A DNA stretch of 64,000 bases from Candidatus Caenarcanales bacterium. Lineage in GTDB: Bacteria > Cyanobacteriota > Vampirovibrionia > 2-02-FULL-35-15. A program made the position numbers and the translations under genes. Location: assembly GCA_020050435.1 (NCBI GenBank), contig JAGVKQ010000007.1:208632-272631 (forward strand). The letters are read 5' to 3'. The notes under the pieces are model-generated. The model searched no databases, was not told where the DNA came from, and was given only the letters and a program-made list of their open reading frames with translations. Positions within the stretch are counted from its first letter, which is position 1; every line of letters starts with the position of its first letter. This document shows, in pieces, positions 54,064 through 64,000 of the stretch.

Positions 54064-55631
54064 TATAATTTTGTAATTTTATAGACTACAAAGTTTTCTA
54101 GCCCACCACCTGCAAATTGTGTCAAATAATCTAATTTATACTTTCTTTTGACTTGAATATTTTTATAAGTAAACTTTGTATCATTTTTAAACCTATCTGC
54201 AGAAATGACTATAATTGGTTCATTCCTAAGAATTGTTTCTGGACACTCTTCCAGATCTTTTATCAAGGATGACACCTTTAATAAAATAGTGCCTTCTTTA
54301 AAATACTTAAAGAAATCAACATTTGAATTGTTCCACCTTACATATTTGAGAAATCTATGAGTGTCCAGAGAATAATAATATCTAATTTCTTTTCTGTGAA
54401 TATTTATTGCATCAGTCAAAAAATCATGTTCGTTTAATGTTAGTTTATCTGGGTAATATTCATCTAAATATGCTGCAATTTTATTTGAAGTGCTTTCTAA
54501 CTGAAGATTGCCTTGTACTAGAGGAATATAGCTGATAATGTTGCTAAACAACAGTAGAAATAAAAGATAATTAAGTCCACTAATTTTTTTTATAGAATAT
54601 GGTAGATCTTTATTTAAAATAATTAATAAGCCTATTACCACAAAGCTTAAAATCCAAAGATGTCTATCTAAAGAGTAGTATCGAAGAGTTCCTATAAGAT
54701 AAAATATTGTGCCTATAGAGCAAACCGTAACATAAAAAGCAATATTTAAAATATTATTTTCTTTGACCAACTTCTTAGAACTATACCAAATCATTACACA
54801 AAGCCCATAACTGCTAAGCAAATTTGTTAGAAAAATTTGATTTATAAAATAATAAGTGAAATTTAAAGTAAGTGGGGTAAAAAAAGGTTTTAAGCTTTTC
54901 AATCCATGCATTATGTCAGGTGGTTGGGTTATTTGAATGCAGCAAAGTAAGAAGCCTAGTAATAAAATTAGATCAGGTGCCTTAAATAATTTTTCTTTGT
55001 CATTCAATCTGTTAATCAATATAAAAACATATAATCCTATAGCAGCAATACAGCTATGAATAACAACTTGGCACATTAGAAACAGCAGAATATATATCCA
55101 TAGACTTTTATCTTTTTTTTCATTATATACATGTGTGAAAAGTAATATAAACAGGATTGCCCATGAGTATTGGCGTACGTAGTTCAAATACCCAAGAATG
55201 GGTGTCTGTAAAAGGATAAGCAGTTTGTAGACATTTGGTATTTTAATCAGGTAAATTAAGGTTACTAATATTGAAAAATTAACTATAAAAAATACCAATT
55301 TTACATTTAATACAGTAAGCGGAATAATGCTTTTTATTGACCATAAAAAAAAGTGATAAAGCATTGGAGTTGATTCATATCTCATTTCAGTGTAAAAATC
55401 TGCAAAAGAGTTATTTAAAGTAGCTATTAGTATCGGTCTTGCATCATCTCTCCAAATAATGTGCTCCTTGACAATCAATAATTCAATAAGAGAAAAAAAT
55501 AGAAGTAAGCAAATCTTTGTATGTTTACTTTGATTGAATGAATTATAGATGTGTATAAGAAATTGATCCATAGCTCTTTTTGCTTCAATAAATTTTGAGT
55601 TTTTATTTTTCATTAGGAGAATTTTGATCAA
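54063..55631 (-). CDS. polytopic membrane protein, probable glycosyltransferase, paralogue of previous gene
   Basis: LLIVKEHIIWRDDARPILIATLNNSFADFYTEMRYESTPMLYHFFLW. Confidence 0.75.
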   Translation of the reverse strand: MIKILLMKNKNSKFIEAKRAMDQFLIHIYNSFNQSKHTKICLLLFFSLIELLIVKEHIIWRDDARPILIATLNNSFADFYTEMRYESTPMLYHFFLWSIKSIIPLTVLNVKLVFFIVNFSILVTLIYLIKIPNVYKLLILLQTPILGYLNYVRQYSWAILFILLFTHVYNEKKDKSLWIYILLFLMCQVVIHSCIAAIGLYVFILINRLNDKEKLFKAPDLILLLGFLLCCIQITQPPDIMHGLKSLKPFFTPLTLNFTYYFINQIFLTNLLSSYGLCVMIWYSSKKLVKENNILNIAFYVTVCSIGTIFYLIGTLRYYSLDRHLWILSFVVIGLLIILNKDLPYSIKKISGLNYLLFLLLFSNIISYIPLVQGNLQLESTSNKIAAYLDEYYPDKLTLNEHDFLTDAINIHRKEIRYYYSLDTHRFLKYVRWNNSNVDFFKYFKEGTILLKVSSLIKDLEECPETILRNEPIIVISADRFKNDTKFTYKNIQVKRKYKLDYLTQFAGGGLENFVVYKITKL

Positions 55632-55737
55632 ATTAATGTATTTATAGGGCTAACAGATCATTATGATATAGATTTAAGCACCAGGGCTATCTTTTGTCCT
55701 TTTAAATATTATAATTAAGATATTAAAAATATTACAA

Positions 55738-55908
55738 ATGAAAGAAAAAATTATAAGTTTAAAGCGTAATGAAGAGGGTGTTGCAGCGGCAGAGTATGCT
55801 TTACTGCTTGCTTTGATTGTTGTTACTACTGCTGCTGTGGCTACTGTTCTAAGTAATGCTATTTGTAGTGCAATTTCTAAAGCAGCTACAGCTCTTATAA
55901 GCTCATGA
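55738..55908 (+). CDS. Flp/Fap-type pilin, 56 aa
   Basis: MKEKIISLKRNEEGVAAAEYALLLALIVVTTAAVATVLSNAICSAISKAATALISS; G/AAAEYALLLALI Flp signature; not in supplied track. Confidence 0.85.
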   Translation: MKEKIISLKRNEEGVAAAEYALLLALIVVTTAAVATVLSNAICSAISKAATALISS

Positions 55909-57038
55909 CAACAAAAAAAACATATACTGCTGGTGGAGTTGTATTAAATAAAGATGGAAAGGTTTTAGTTGTAAACCAGAATAATAACTCTTGGTCCCTT
56001 CCAAAAGGGCATATAGATCCAGGAGAAGATGCTTTTACTGCTGCCAAACGAGAGATTTATGAAGAATCTGGTATTGAAGAAAAACACCTTACTTTTGTAA
56101 AGGATTTAGGAAGTTATGAGCGATATAGAATCTCTTTAAACGGAGATGATGATAAAAGTGAGCTTAAAGTAATACAGATATTTCTCTTTAAATCAGATAA
56201 AGAAGACTTGAAACCCATTGATCCTATGAATCCAGTTGCTATATGGGTAGAAAAGGAGAATGTAGAAGCTTTATTGACTCATAAAAAAGATATAGAATTT
56301 TTTAAAACCTTTTGTGATGCAGAAAAAATACAGTACTGGGATAAGGTTTGTAATGTATATAAGTTTTATCCTACAGTAAGGCATAGATTTAATTTTGTTT
56401 ATAAAAGTTTAGGTGAGTATGTAAATAAATCCAAGTTTAGTTTTTTTGACTATGGCTGTGGAGATGGGACTCTATTAGAGACCATAAAATCCAAATTTGA
56501 TTTAGCTATAAGTGATGTAGGTGGGTGTGATTCTTCTGATGTTGCTTGTACTATTACCCGTGAAAAAAATGTAAGCAATGATATTTATAATAGTTCATAT
56601 CCTGAAATAAAACATAAATATGATGTGATTTCTTGCATTGAGGTTATTGAGCATAGTGAACAGTATAAAGACATTCTAAGTTGGATATATAAAAATTTGA
56701 ATAATGATGGACTTCTTATTCTTAGTACTCAAACAGGAAAGATTCACGCTTCTGATAGATACACTAAGCATACTCAACATTTTAATAAGAAAGAGTTAGA
56801 AACTGTTTTAGAAAATATAGGGTTTACTATAATTCACTCGTCACTATGGGGGTTTCCTTTCTTTTCTCTTCAGAAAAAAATGACTGATTATAACTTTTCT
56901 TTTGTAAAAGATCAATTTCTTGAGGGTGAAATCTCTTTATTTAGAAAAATCTTTTTTAAGTTTACGTACTATTTATACCTTGTCCACAACTATATTAATA
57001 GTGGACCGCAGATATTTTTAGTTTTAAGAAAGGCATAA
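55905..57038 (+). CDS. Nudix hydrolase fused to class I methyltransferase
   Basis: GHIDPGEDAFTAAKREIYEESGIEE Nudix box; FFDYGCGDGTLLETI, IEVIEHSEQYKDILSWIYKNLNNDGLLILSTQ. Confidence 0.88.
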   Translation: MTTKKTYTAGGVVLNKDGKVLVVNQNNNSWSLPKGHIDPGEDAFTAAKREIYEESGIEEKHLTFVKDLGSYERYRISLNGDDDKSELKVIQIFLFKSDKEDLKPIDPMNPVAIWVEKENVEALLTHKKDIEFFKTFCDAEKIQYWDKVCNVYKFYPTVRHRFNFVYKSLGEYVNKSKFSFFDYGCGDGTLLETIKSKFDLAISDVGGCDSSDVACTITREKNVSNDIYNSSYPEIKHKYDVISCIEVIEHSEQYKDILSWIYKNLNNDGLLILSTQTGKIHASDRYTKHTQHFNKKELETVLENIGFTIIHSSLWGFPFFSLQKKMTDYNFSFVKDQFLEGEISLFRKIFFKFTYYLYLVHNYINSGPQIFLVLRKA

Positions 57039-57044
57039 CTACAA

Positions 57045-58133
57045 TTAAATTAGTCCAGGAATGAATCTATATTTTACTTTTTTACAGTATTCTTTATACT
57101 CAGGGTCTTTCATTAAGTGGCGTTCCTCAGTAATAGCACGAAGAGTGTAAATCATATTCCAGCATAGCAATGGGATAACGTTTACTCCATCTTTCATGTA
57201 TTGAAGATGTTCAAACCACCAAGCAATATTTTTTGCTGCATATGCAGGGTGTCTTACATACTTATAAGGACCTCTTGCAACAATACCTTTATTACTTAAG
57301 TTACTAAATTTCACGCCTAAAGCAATAGTACCCCAGACAAATATTACATATAAAAGAATAATTATAATTCTAACAAATATTCTTTGCTCATCTGTAATTG
57401 GAATAAAGAGGTCATTTCTGTCTTGAAGTGGGAAATATCTTCCACTAATTTCATTGAAAGGTGGGTAACACATAAGTGCTACAGCCCAGCCAAACATAGT
57501 TGGTTCTACTGATTTAGTTTTATTTCCTAGCCATTTAATTTCAAGTCCATAACCAATTAAAGCTATACCAGTGTCAACAATAAAAAGTGAATTATAAACC
57601 AGGTCTAAAAACCAGTTTGTAAGCTCTATTCCACCCATAGGAGTAGACATTCTACCTAGGAGGCTTTGAACTGTAGTTGAGTGGTGAAACATAAAAAGAG
57701 CCATGAGTGGAAGGTAAAAGCCTTTTACTAATGTTGTTAAGCAGAAGTTATTAAATCGTTTGACTTTAAATAAGCCTGCTATTTGATTGAAATCTCTTGT
57801 GGCAACTAACAAGCCGACTCTTTTTAAAAGCACAAAAAATATTATTGAGGGATCTCTGAAGTCATCTTTTAATCTGTAGTTAAATTTAAGAGTAAAGTAT
57901 GTATATGGAAAAACAAGAATGTTGAAAATGATGTAGGCACCTTTAATGAGCATTCTTGCATTGTCAAATTCTGGATTTGTATAAATTGGATGAGCATTAT
58001 ATAAGAAATAAAATAAGCTTATTAAGAGCCATAAGCTTGTACCGCGCCAAAACACTGACTGACCAAATGGTTTGATTGGCTTATAAACATCAAGTAAAAA
58101 TGCAGTTCTTGTTTTATTTTTTTCTTTTGCCAT
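57045..58133 (-). CDS. isoprenylcysteine carboxyl methyltransferase-like (ICMT/PEMT) membrane protein
   Basis: VARGPYKYVRHPAYAAKNIAWWFEHL, AITEERHLMKDPEYKEYCKKVKYRFIPGLI. Confidence 0.8.
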   Translation of the reverse strand: MAKEKNKTRTAFLLDVYKPIKPFGQSVFWRGTSLWLLISLFYFLYNAHPIYTNPEFDNARMLIKGAYIIFNILVFPYTYFTLKFNYRLKDDFRDPSIIFFVLLKRVGLLVATRDFNQIAGLFKVKRFNNFCLTTLVKGFYLPLMALFMFHHSTTVQSLLGRMSTPMGGIELTNWFLDLVYNSLFIVDTGIALIGYGLEIKWLGNKTKSVEPTMFGWAVALMCYPPFNEISGRYFPLQDRNDLFIPITDEQRIFVRIIIILLYVIFVWGTIALGVKFSNLSNKGIVARGPYKYVRHPAYAAKNIAWWFEHLQYMKDGVNVIPLLCWNMIYTLRAITEERHLMKDPEYKEYCKKVKYRFIPGLI

Positions 58134-58149
58134 TTTATATTAGTTGGAA

Positions 58150-58890
58150 TTAAAAATCTTGCGGTTGAATTAAAATTGGATTTGCTTTAAATGTTCTCCA
58201 AACAAGAACGGCCGCTCTCCCAACGATTCTCCTCTCATCTAAGAATCCCCAGACGTGACTGTCTTGGCTTCTGTTTCTATTATCGCCCATTAAGAATAAA
58301 TAACCTTTTGGAACTACAATTTTTCCAGATTTACCTTGTATCCTGTAAACCATTATGTCTTTCAAGTCGCTTAAATTGTAATCAGGAGGCTCATTTACAT
58401 AGGATTCAAGCAATAACCTCCCATTTATGTAAACCCCTTCATTTCTTTTCACTTCAATAACATCGCCTGGTAATCCCACAACTCTTTTTATGTAAGCGTC
58501 ATCTTGAGGTAAAAAAGGCAATCCAGTCCATCTAGCAAACAGACTAATTGGATCATAGTGAAGATCTTTCCCTCTGGTGGCTTCTGGTGGTGGATAAAAA
58601 ACAAGAATATCACCACGTTTGACAGGAAATTTAAATCCAAGCATCCTAAGATTTTTTGTTACTTTTTCAACAATTAGCCTATCGTTGATTTGTAATGTAG
58701 GGACCATTGATTCACTGGGAATATACCTTGCTTCAATAAATCCTTGCCTAATAATTATTAGTAGTATTAAAGTAACAACTATTAACTCTATAGTTTCTCT
58801 TAAGAAAGAAGAGAATTTGTTGTTAAAGGATTCTGAACCTGGATTTTCCATATTTTCTATTTCTTTATTTTTTTCTAATTGTGATTGCAT
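58150..58890 (-). CDS. lepB: signal peptidase I
   Basis: EARYIPSESMVPTLQINDRLIVEK, YIKRVVGLPGDVIEV, LMGDNRNRSQDSHVWGFLD. Confidence 0.95.
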   Translation of the reverse strand: MQSQLEKNKEIENMENPGSESFNNKFSSFLRETIELIVVTLILLIIIRQGFIEARYIPSESMVPTLQINDRLIVEKVTKNLRMLGFKFPVKRGDILVFYPPPEATRGKDLHYDPISLFARWTGLPFLPQDDAYIKRVVGLPGDVIEVKRNEGVYINGRLLLESYVNEPPDYNLSDLKDIMVYRIQGKSGKIVVPKGYLFLMGDNRNRSQDSHVWGFLDERRIVGRAAVLVWRTFKANPILIQPQDF

Positions 58891-59120
58891 TGAATAAGAT
58901 AATAAGCATATTATATTTTAGACTTTTATAGATGAACTGTGAAAGTTCTCTCCTAAATAGACACCTTCCAGGTTTATATGTTGCAGAAATACCCAAATAG
59001 TTATGGGGGGATTAAAAAATTGGTACCAATTACAAGAATTGTATTTCTAGAATCTAGTGGTGGATAATTGTGCCATATACAAAAACCTCTTATTGGGGTA
59101 AATTATATTAAAATCTTAGG

Positions 59121-59594
59121 ATGGTGCTAATGTTTAAATCTTTTCAGGTATTTGCTTTATCACTTATTTTACTATCTTTTTTGCTTCCTTCCCAGGCAGG
59201 AATCTTTAATAAAAATAATAATGGGATAAAAGAATCTAAAGTTGTAAAAAAAGGCAACAATAAGTTATTACTTGTCGAAATCTATGCAAGTTGGTGTCCA
59301 TCTTGTAAAAATATTCAACCCACTTTGGATGAAGTTATGAAAGATACTACTGACATTGAATTTGTTCAGCTAGATGTGTCTACTCCCGCTAAGGCAAAAA
59401 TAGCAGAAAAAAAAGCTACAGACTTAAACATTGGAAATTTTTATCAAGCAAATAAAAGTAAAACTGCTACTGTTGCTGTAATAATCCCTTTTAAAAATGA
59501 CATTGTAACTGTATTTCAAAACAACAACAATGTAGATGACTATAAAACAGCAATTCAGGAAGCTAAAACTAAACAAAAAGCCTTGGATCCATAA
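59121..59594 (+). CDS. thioredoxin-like secreted/anchored protein
   Basis: LLLVEIYASWCPSCKNIQPTLDEVMK with N-terminal signal. Confidence 0.88.
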   Translation: MVLMFKSFQVFALSLILLSFLLPSQAGIFNKNNNGIKESKVVKKGNNKLLLVEIYASWCPSCKNIQPTLDEVMKDTTDIEFVQLDVSTPAKAKIAEKKATDLNIGNFYQANKSKTATVAVIIPFKNDIVTVFQNNNNVDDYKTAIQEAKTKQKALDP

Positions 59595-59637
59595 AAGTAA
59601 AAATCACTGCAACAAAGCTTCTTCCCAGAACGTCTTT

Positions 59638-60630
59638 ATGACTATGCTAAAAAATTTACTATTAGTAATTGTTTTTATAGGGTTAGGTTTAATAACCTAT
59701 GTAATTTACACTTCGCAAAGAACATTCCAAGCTACTTTTAAAAATGTAGATGGCTTACCAAAAGGTGCTCCTGTAACTGCTTTAGGTGTTAGGGTTGGCG
59801 AAGTTATTAGAACTAAACCTTTAAAAAATGGCATTTTAGTAACTATAAGAATAACAAAAAAAAGCTTCAATTCACCTGAACCTGGCTCACAGCTTGCTAT
59901 TACTTCATTTAGACCAGGTCAAGGAAGAGTCATAGAAGTAATTCCTCCTAAGAGGAAAGTTGATGAGCAAAGAGCTTGGATTGTACAAGAACCAATTACA
60001 AATCAATCATGGCTCTATGCTTCGTTGGATATTTTAGACGGAATTGAGCGTTTTTCACGAAGTGCAATTTCTTATGTTACACCTGAAAATTTCAATGAAA
60101 CAAGATCAGCATTAAAAATAGCATCAAATTCTTTAAATCAAACTGCTAGTCATCTCTCAAAGTACGAAGATTCATTACTTGTTTTAAAAGATAATTTAAG
60201 TGAGAAAGCAGATGAAGGCAATAGGATAGTTAACAAAGCTAATTTAACACTCTCAATGATAAATAAAAGCTTAAATATTGATTCAAGTCAAGTGAAGAAA
60301 GGGTTTGCAGAATTTGAAGATAACCTTGCTAATGTTTCATCAAGTGTGGAAAATCCTGACTTGCCAGGAAACTTAAAAAATTTTAAATCCTCTATTCAAA
60401 CCTACCTGGCAGATGTAAATAGTTCTTTAGTTCAAGATGGAAAAATGATAGATGATCCTGTGCATAAAGAAAAGTATTTTGAATTTAAAAGTGGAATCCA
60501 AAAACTAAATACTTTTATTGCAAAACATGATGTTTCAAAAATTTTACCCTTTAAAGAAAAGATGCGTAAAGCCAGTGAAGTGACTGCAAAAGCCAGTGAA
60601 AAAAGCAACGAATTTGCTAAACAAAACTAA
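59638..60630 (+). CDS. MCE/MlaD-family protein
   Basis: N-terminal TM then FKNVDGLPKGAPVTALGVRVGEVIRTK; probable start MTMLKN inside ORF 59536..60630. Confidence 0.85.
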   Translation: MTMLKNLLLVIVFIGLGLITYVIYTSQRTFQATFKNVDGLPKGAPVTALGVRVGEVIRTKPLKNGILVTIRITKKSFNSPEPGSQLAITSFRPGQGRVIEVIPPKRKVDEQRAWIVQEPITNQSWLYASLDILDGIERFSRSAISYVTPENFNETRSALKIASNSLNQTASHLSKYEDSLLVLKDNLSEKADEGNRIVNKANLTLSMINKSLNIDSSQVKKGFAEFEDNLANVSSSVENPDLPGNLKNFKSSIQTYLADVNSSLVQDGKMIDDPVHKEKYFEFKSGIQKLNTFIAKHDVSKILPFKEKMRKASEVTAKASEKSNEFAKQN

Positions 60631-61837
60631 TTCTTTTTCTTAATTCTTTATTTGAAATTTGTACCTTTGAGTTTGTTTTCAAATTTTGATTTTTAATAAG
60701 ATCATAAAAAATCTCTCTATCTTTTCTAGTTACTACTGCTTGATGGTGAGCCTCGCTTAATGTGACAGGATAACCAAATCCCACTTTACATTGAAGGGTG
60801 ATGGCATTTTGTACGAAAGAGAGCATTTCTTTATCTTTTGCTACGTATTTAGGAAGCTCAACTCTTGCAATTTCTGTTCCAGTATTTATGTAAAAGAAAT
60901 AAATTTTTAAATCCTCTTCATACATCTTTAAAATCTTACTATTAGATTTGAATAGTGATGTTCTGCTTCCAACAGGGGCTTTGGTGCTGATAAAATACTT
61001 CTCAATTAATTTTCTATCTAAAACTGGATTGTAGTCAGGGGCTGGATTGCATGGGAGGTTTCTTGAGTTAAACGTAGAACAATTTTTCTTACAATCGACA
61101 GATTCAAATTTGCAATTGTATATTTTTAGCATATTGATGAGATCATTTGATCTTGAGTTGCTAAGAAAACTTGCAACAGGGATGTTTAATGATTTTAATT
61201 CATTCATTGCAGCGGAAAATCTAGCTAAGAATTGCTCTATAAAAAACGAATTAAATTTTGCTAAATGCCAATGAATCAGAGTGCCATCTAAAAGTGCAAG
61301 AACAGGAATATCATATTTTTTATAAGATTTAGCTAATTTGACCAGCTCTTCTACTTCTTTTAAGGTTCTTTCGTAAGATATTAAATCCTCATCATAAACA
61401 CCTTCAAAATAATTAGGGTTCAATTCCTCTGTTGAGCTGTAGGCTATAGGTTCAGATGCTAAGGTGACAGGAATATCTTTTTTGTAATATGGAATTGCAA
61501 TTAAGCCAGTATTGATTAGACAAGCAGACGTAAACTCATGACTTGATGGATTTATTTGTGATCCATCTGTAGCTACTACAACATGTGAATTTGAAAAGTC
61601 TTTAATCCCTTCAAAAATCATTCCAAACTCTTCTTCATTGTCAGGTATTGCAAAATAAAATCCTGATTTGCCTAAATGCTCTGCTTCAACAACCAATTTT
61701 GTGAGTTTTTCTTTTTCACCTTTTGCTTTTTCAAATAATTTAAAAGTTTCTTCTAATCGTGTTCTATTAGTCTCTTTTAAATCCTGAGTTCCAAGATTTC
61801 TTATTTGGGTAATGACTTTTTTTAAATCAATAGGCAT
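60617..61837 (-). CDS. NurA-domain nuclease-like protein
   Basis: VVVATDGSQINPSSHEF, LLDGTLIHWHL; MPIDLKKV favoured as start over the ORF start at 61882. Confidence 0.8.
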   Translation of the reverse strand: MPIDLKKVITQIRNLGTQDLKETNRTRLEETFKLFEKAKGEKEKLTKLVVEAEHLGKSGFYFAIPDNEEEFGMIFEGIKDFSNSHVVVATDGSQINPSSHEFTSACLINTGLIAIPYYKKDIPVTLASEPIAYSSTEELNPNYFEGVYDEDLISYERTLKEVEELVKLAKSYKKYDIPVLALLDGTLIHWHLAKFNSFFIEQFLARFSAAMNELKSLNIPVASFLSNSRSNDLINMLKIYNCKFESVDCKKNCSTFNSRNLPCNPAPDYNPVLDRKLIEKYFISTKAPVGSRTSLFKSNSKILKMYEEDLKIYFFYINTGTEIARVELPKYVAKDKEMLSFVQNAITLQCKVGFGYPVTLSEAHHQAVVTRKDREIFYDLIKNQNLKTNSKVQISNKELRKRISFV

Positions 61838-61880
61838 TTCTTTTAATATTCTAGTATATTTATGATATATTTGTTTTACC

Positions 61881-62918
61881 ATGCTGGATACACTAGAAAA
61901 TACGATAGATAGATTAAGGAAAGAAATAGAATCTGATTCTAGTCAGATAACTGATTCTAAGTCTTTAGAAGCTTTTCGTATTAAGTTTATGGGTGAAAAA
62001 AGTTTTTTAATAAATGAGCAAAAAAATCTAAAAAACATATCTCAAGATGAAAGACCTAAATACGGAAAAATCTTAAATGAATTAAAAATTTTTATTACTA
62101 GCAAGTTCGAAGAAAAAAAATCTTTAATTGAATCTGAAGAACTCGAGAAAAAATTAAAAGAAAATGCTAAAGACTCTACACTTCCAGGATTACCTTTTGA
62201 AATTGGAAGCGAGCACCCACTAAGTATAGTTACTAAAGATATTATTGAAATATTTAATGGAATGGGTTTTTCAGTGGTTGAGGGATCAGAGGTTGAAACT
62301 GATTTTTATAATTTCACAGCGTTAAATACTCCAGAAGATCATCCTGCTCGTGATGAACAAGACACTTTTTATACAAATGTTGGTCCACAGATCCTTCTTA
62401 GAAGTCACACTTCTACTGTTCAAATCAGAGCTATGGAAAAAATGAAACCACCATTAAGGGTTTTAGCTCATGGCAGAGTTTATAGAAATGAAGAAATAAA
62501 TGCAAGAAAAATGCCATTTTTCCATCAACTTGAAATCTTAGCTGTTGAAAAGAACTTAAATTTTGGAAATATGAAGTGGGTTTTAAATGAGTTTATTAAA
62601 AAATTCTTCGGAAAAGAAATCAAAACAAGATTTAGACCAGATTTCTTTCCATTTACTGAACCTAGTGCTGAGCTTGATGCTCAATGCCCATTTTGTGATG
62701 GAGCTGGTTGTTTGACTTGTGGAAATAGGGGCTGGTTAGAACTTCTTGGTTGTGGAATGGTAGATCCAAACGTTTTGAAGTCTGTAGGGATTAATCCTGA
62801 TGAATATATTGGCTTTGCAGCTGGTCTTGGACTTGAGAGATTTACGATGTTAAAGTATAGAATCCCAGACATAAGATATTTTTTTACTGGAGACTTAAGG
62901 TTCTTAAAACAGTTTTAA
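61881..62918 (+). CDS. pheS: phenylalanyl-tRNA synthetase alpha subunit
   Basis: LRSHTSTVQIRAM, GRVYRNEEINARKMPFFHQLE, RPDFFPFTEPSAELDAQC, GLGLERFTMLKYRIPDIRYF. Confidence 0.97.
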   Translation: MLDTLENTIDRLRKEIESDSSQITDSKSLEAFRIKFMGEKSFLINEQKNLKNISQDERPKYGKILNELKIFITSKFEEKKSLIESEELEKKLKENAKDSTLPGLPFEIGSEHPLSIVTKDIIEIFNGMGFSVVEGSEVETDFYNFTALNTPEDHPARDEQDTFYTNVGPQILLRSHTSTVQIRAMEKMKPPLRVLAHGRVYRNEEINARKMPFFHQLEILAVEKNLNFGNMKWVLNEFIKKFFGKEIKTRFRPDFFPFTEPSAELDAQCPFCDGAGCLTCGNRGWLELLGCGMVDPNVLKSVGINPDEYIGFAAGLGLERFTMLKYRIPDIRYFFTGDLRFLKQF

Positions 62919-62972
62919 TTCCTTTATGTTTGCAGTATTCAATTGATAATTGATATAAAATTCTTAATATAA

Positions 62973-63584
62973 ATGTCAACTCGTTTTAAAGTAAAAAAGC
63001 AGCTTGAAAGATTAAAGCCAGAAATTCAAAAATGGCTTAAAAGTACGCTTACTCCTAAAAGATGTGCTCATATTGAAAGAGTTGTTAAAATGGCTAAAAA
63101 ATATGCTAAAAAACTGAGATTGGATCCTTATAAGGTAGAACTTTCTGCTTTATTACATGATATTTCTAAAGAAACACCAGGTATTAAATTACTTGAATTG
63201 GCTAAAAAGAAAAGATTAAAAATTGACTCTATCGATAGAATAAATCCTCATGTTTTACACGCTAGGGTTGGGGCTGAAATTGCAAAAGAAAAATTTAAAA
63301 TTAGAGATAGGGATATTTTAGCTGGAATTAGATGTCATACTCTTGCTGAACCAGATATGAGCAAGATAGCTATGGTTGTTTTTCTTGCTGATGCTACTGA
63401 ACCTAGCCGGGATAAAAAAACCACCCAATCAATAAAAAGAACATTGGAAAAATATGGACTTGAATGGGCAGTTCTCCAAACTATAGATAGTAAATTGGTT
63501 GATGTGATTAAAAAAGGGAAAAGAGTTCATCCTTTAACTGTAGAGGCGAGAAATTGGTTAATCTCTCATATTAGAAGAAAGTAA
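62973..63584 (+). CDS. HD-domain protein, YqeK-type
   Basis: RCAHIERVVKMAKKYAKKL, ALLHDISKETPG, HARVGAEIAKEKF, GIRCHTLAEPDMSKIAMVVFLADATEPSRD. Confidence 0.92.
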   Translation: MSTRFKVKKQLERLKPEIQKWLKSTLTPKRCAHIERVVKMAKKYAKKLRLDPYKVELSALLHDISKETPGIKLLELAKKKRLKIDSIDRINPHVLHARVGAEIAKEKFKIRDRDILAGIRCHTLAEPDMSKIAMVVFLADATEPSRDKKTTQSIKRTLEKYGLEWAVLQTIDSKLVDVIKKGKRVHPLTVEARNWLISHIRRK

Positions 63585-63704
63585 TTTCAAGAAGCGTAAA
63601 TAGTAATTTAAAGCGTTATAGCCGAGGAACATTGAAATGTATTCAATTATCTAAAGTAATGTCTATGTAGCAGTTGTCAAATTAACTTTATAGGAAAGTC
63701 TCAT

Positions 63705-64000
63705 ATGAAAAAAACTATTTTAGCAATTTTATTGTTTGTTTTGATAATCCCTGCAAATGCACAATTGGATAATGTAAGTCCAGGCTTAAAAGGTGATGAT
63801 GATTTTATTGGAAGCGCTTATAAGAAAGCAGGAGATGCTTTTAGCGTTTTAGTAGAAGATGTAAATCCCTCTGTAAATGGTGACAATGATATTACATCTA
63901 TTGCTTCTTTAAGCTGTTTGCTTGGAGATTTAACTTTGTCAAACCCTTCACCAGTAGGATCCAGCTTTTCATCTGGAATATCATTTGATGGAAGTAATGA
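63705..64000 (+). CDS. secreted protein, N-terminal fragment (runs off window)
   Basis: MKKTILAILLFVLIIPANAQLDNVSPGLKGDDDFIGSAYKKAGDAF; open to window end. Confidence 0.65.
   Translation, partial: MKKTILAILLFVLIIPANAQLDNVSPGLKGDDDFIGSAYKKAGDAFSVLVEDVNPSVNGDNDITSIASLSCLLGDLTLSNPSPVGSSFSSGISFDGSN

Noticed and set aside
59018-59031. AATTGGTACCAATT perfect palindrome upstream of the thioredoxin gene
   Set aside because: Short, AT-rich, single copy; possible operator but no supporting evidence.
61837-61883. Divergent nurA-like and pheS start codons overlapping as CATG
   Set aside because: Depends on taking the extreme ORF start at 61882; MPIDLKKV at 61837 is a more likely start for the NurA-like protein.

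Overview
The window is AT-rich bacterial chromosomal DNA. The lineage cannot be fixed from sequence alone. There are about 50 credible protein genes, one tRNA-Ser(GCU), one tmRNA (ssrA, minus strand, apparently not annotated in the ORF track) and several short ORFs missed by the track. Housekeeping and ordinary parts include a DnaJ-family protein, a DsbA-like thioredoxin, HflX, OsmC, the agmatine pathway pair AguB/AguA, a GST, a metal P-type ATPase, an MBL/beta-CASP protein, G1P dehydrogenase, a surface-glycan/glycosyltransferase block (43-55.6 kb), LepB, an MCE protein, NurA, PheS and YqeK. The most interesting region is about 14.5-33.2 kb. There, mostly single genes (two trypsin-like proteases, Fic, an AsnB-like protein, two paralogous HGGG-motif proteins, a methyltransferase, a subtilase-like protein) are separated by about 10 copies of one intergenic repeat. 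Its core is TGGAGACCTAGT...GAAGTTCGCCACGCTAATAC..TATT.AAAGTGGCTT. Every copy has the same orientation whatever the direction of the neighbouring gene. The array ends at the 3' end of the tmRNA gene, whose terminal bases and downstream flank are shared with a repeat copy. I propose this as a cassette-like accessory array anchored at ssrA. Other notable signals are: (i) an 85-nt two-hairpin element present twice with complete stem covariation and conserved loops and spacing; (ii) a GIY-YIG nuclease islet at tRNA-Ser flanked by a duplicated tRNA 3' end and terminal inverted repeats; (iii) short palindromic elements apparently inserted in frame into aguB and aguA; (iv) a decayed tandem duplication of the dnaJ 3' end with a family of tiny membrane peptides; (v) a MerR / Cys-rich peptide / metal ATPase grouping; (vi) a Kazal plus Hint secreted protein; (vii) a Flp pilin gene overlapping a Nudix-methyltransferase fusion. 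All homology calls come from motif recognition by eye; no searches were run.
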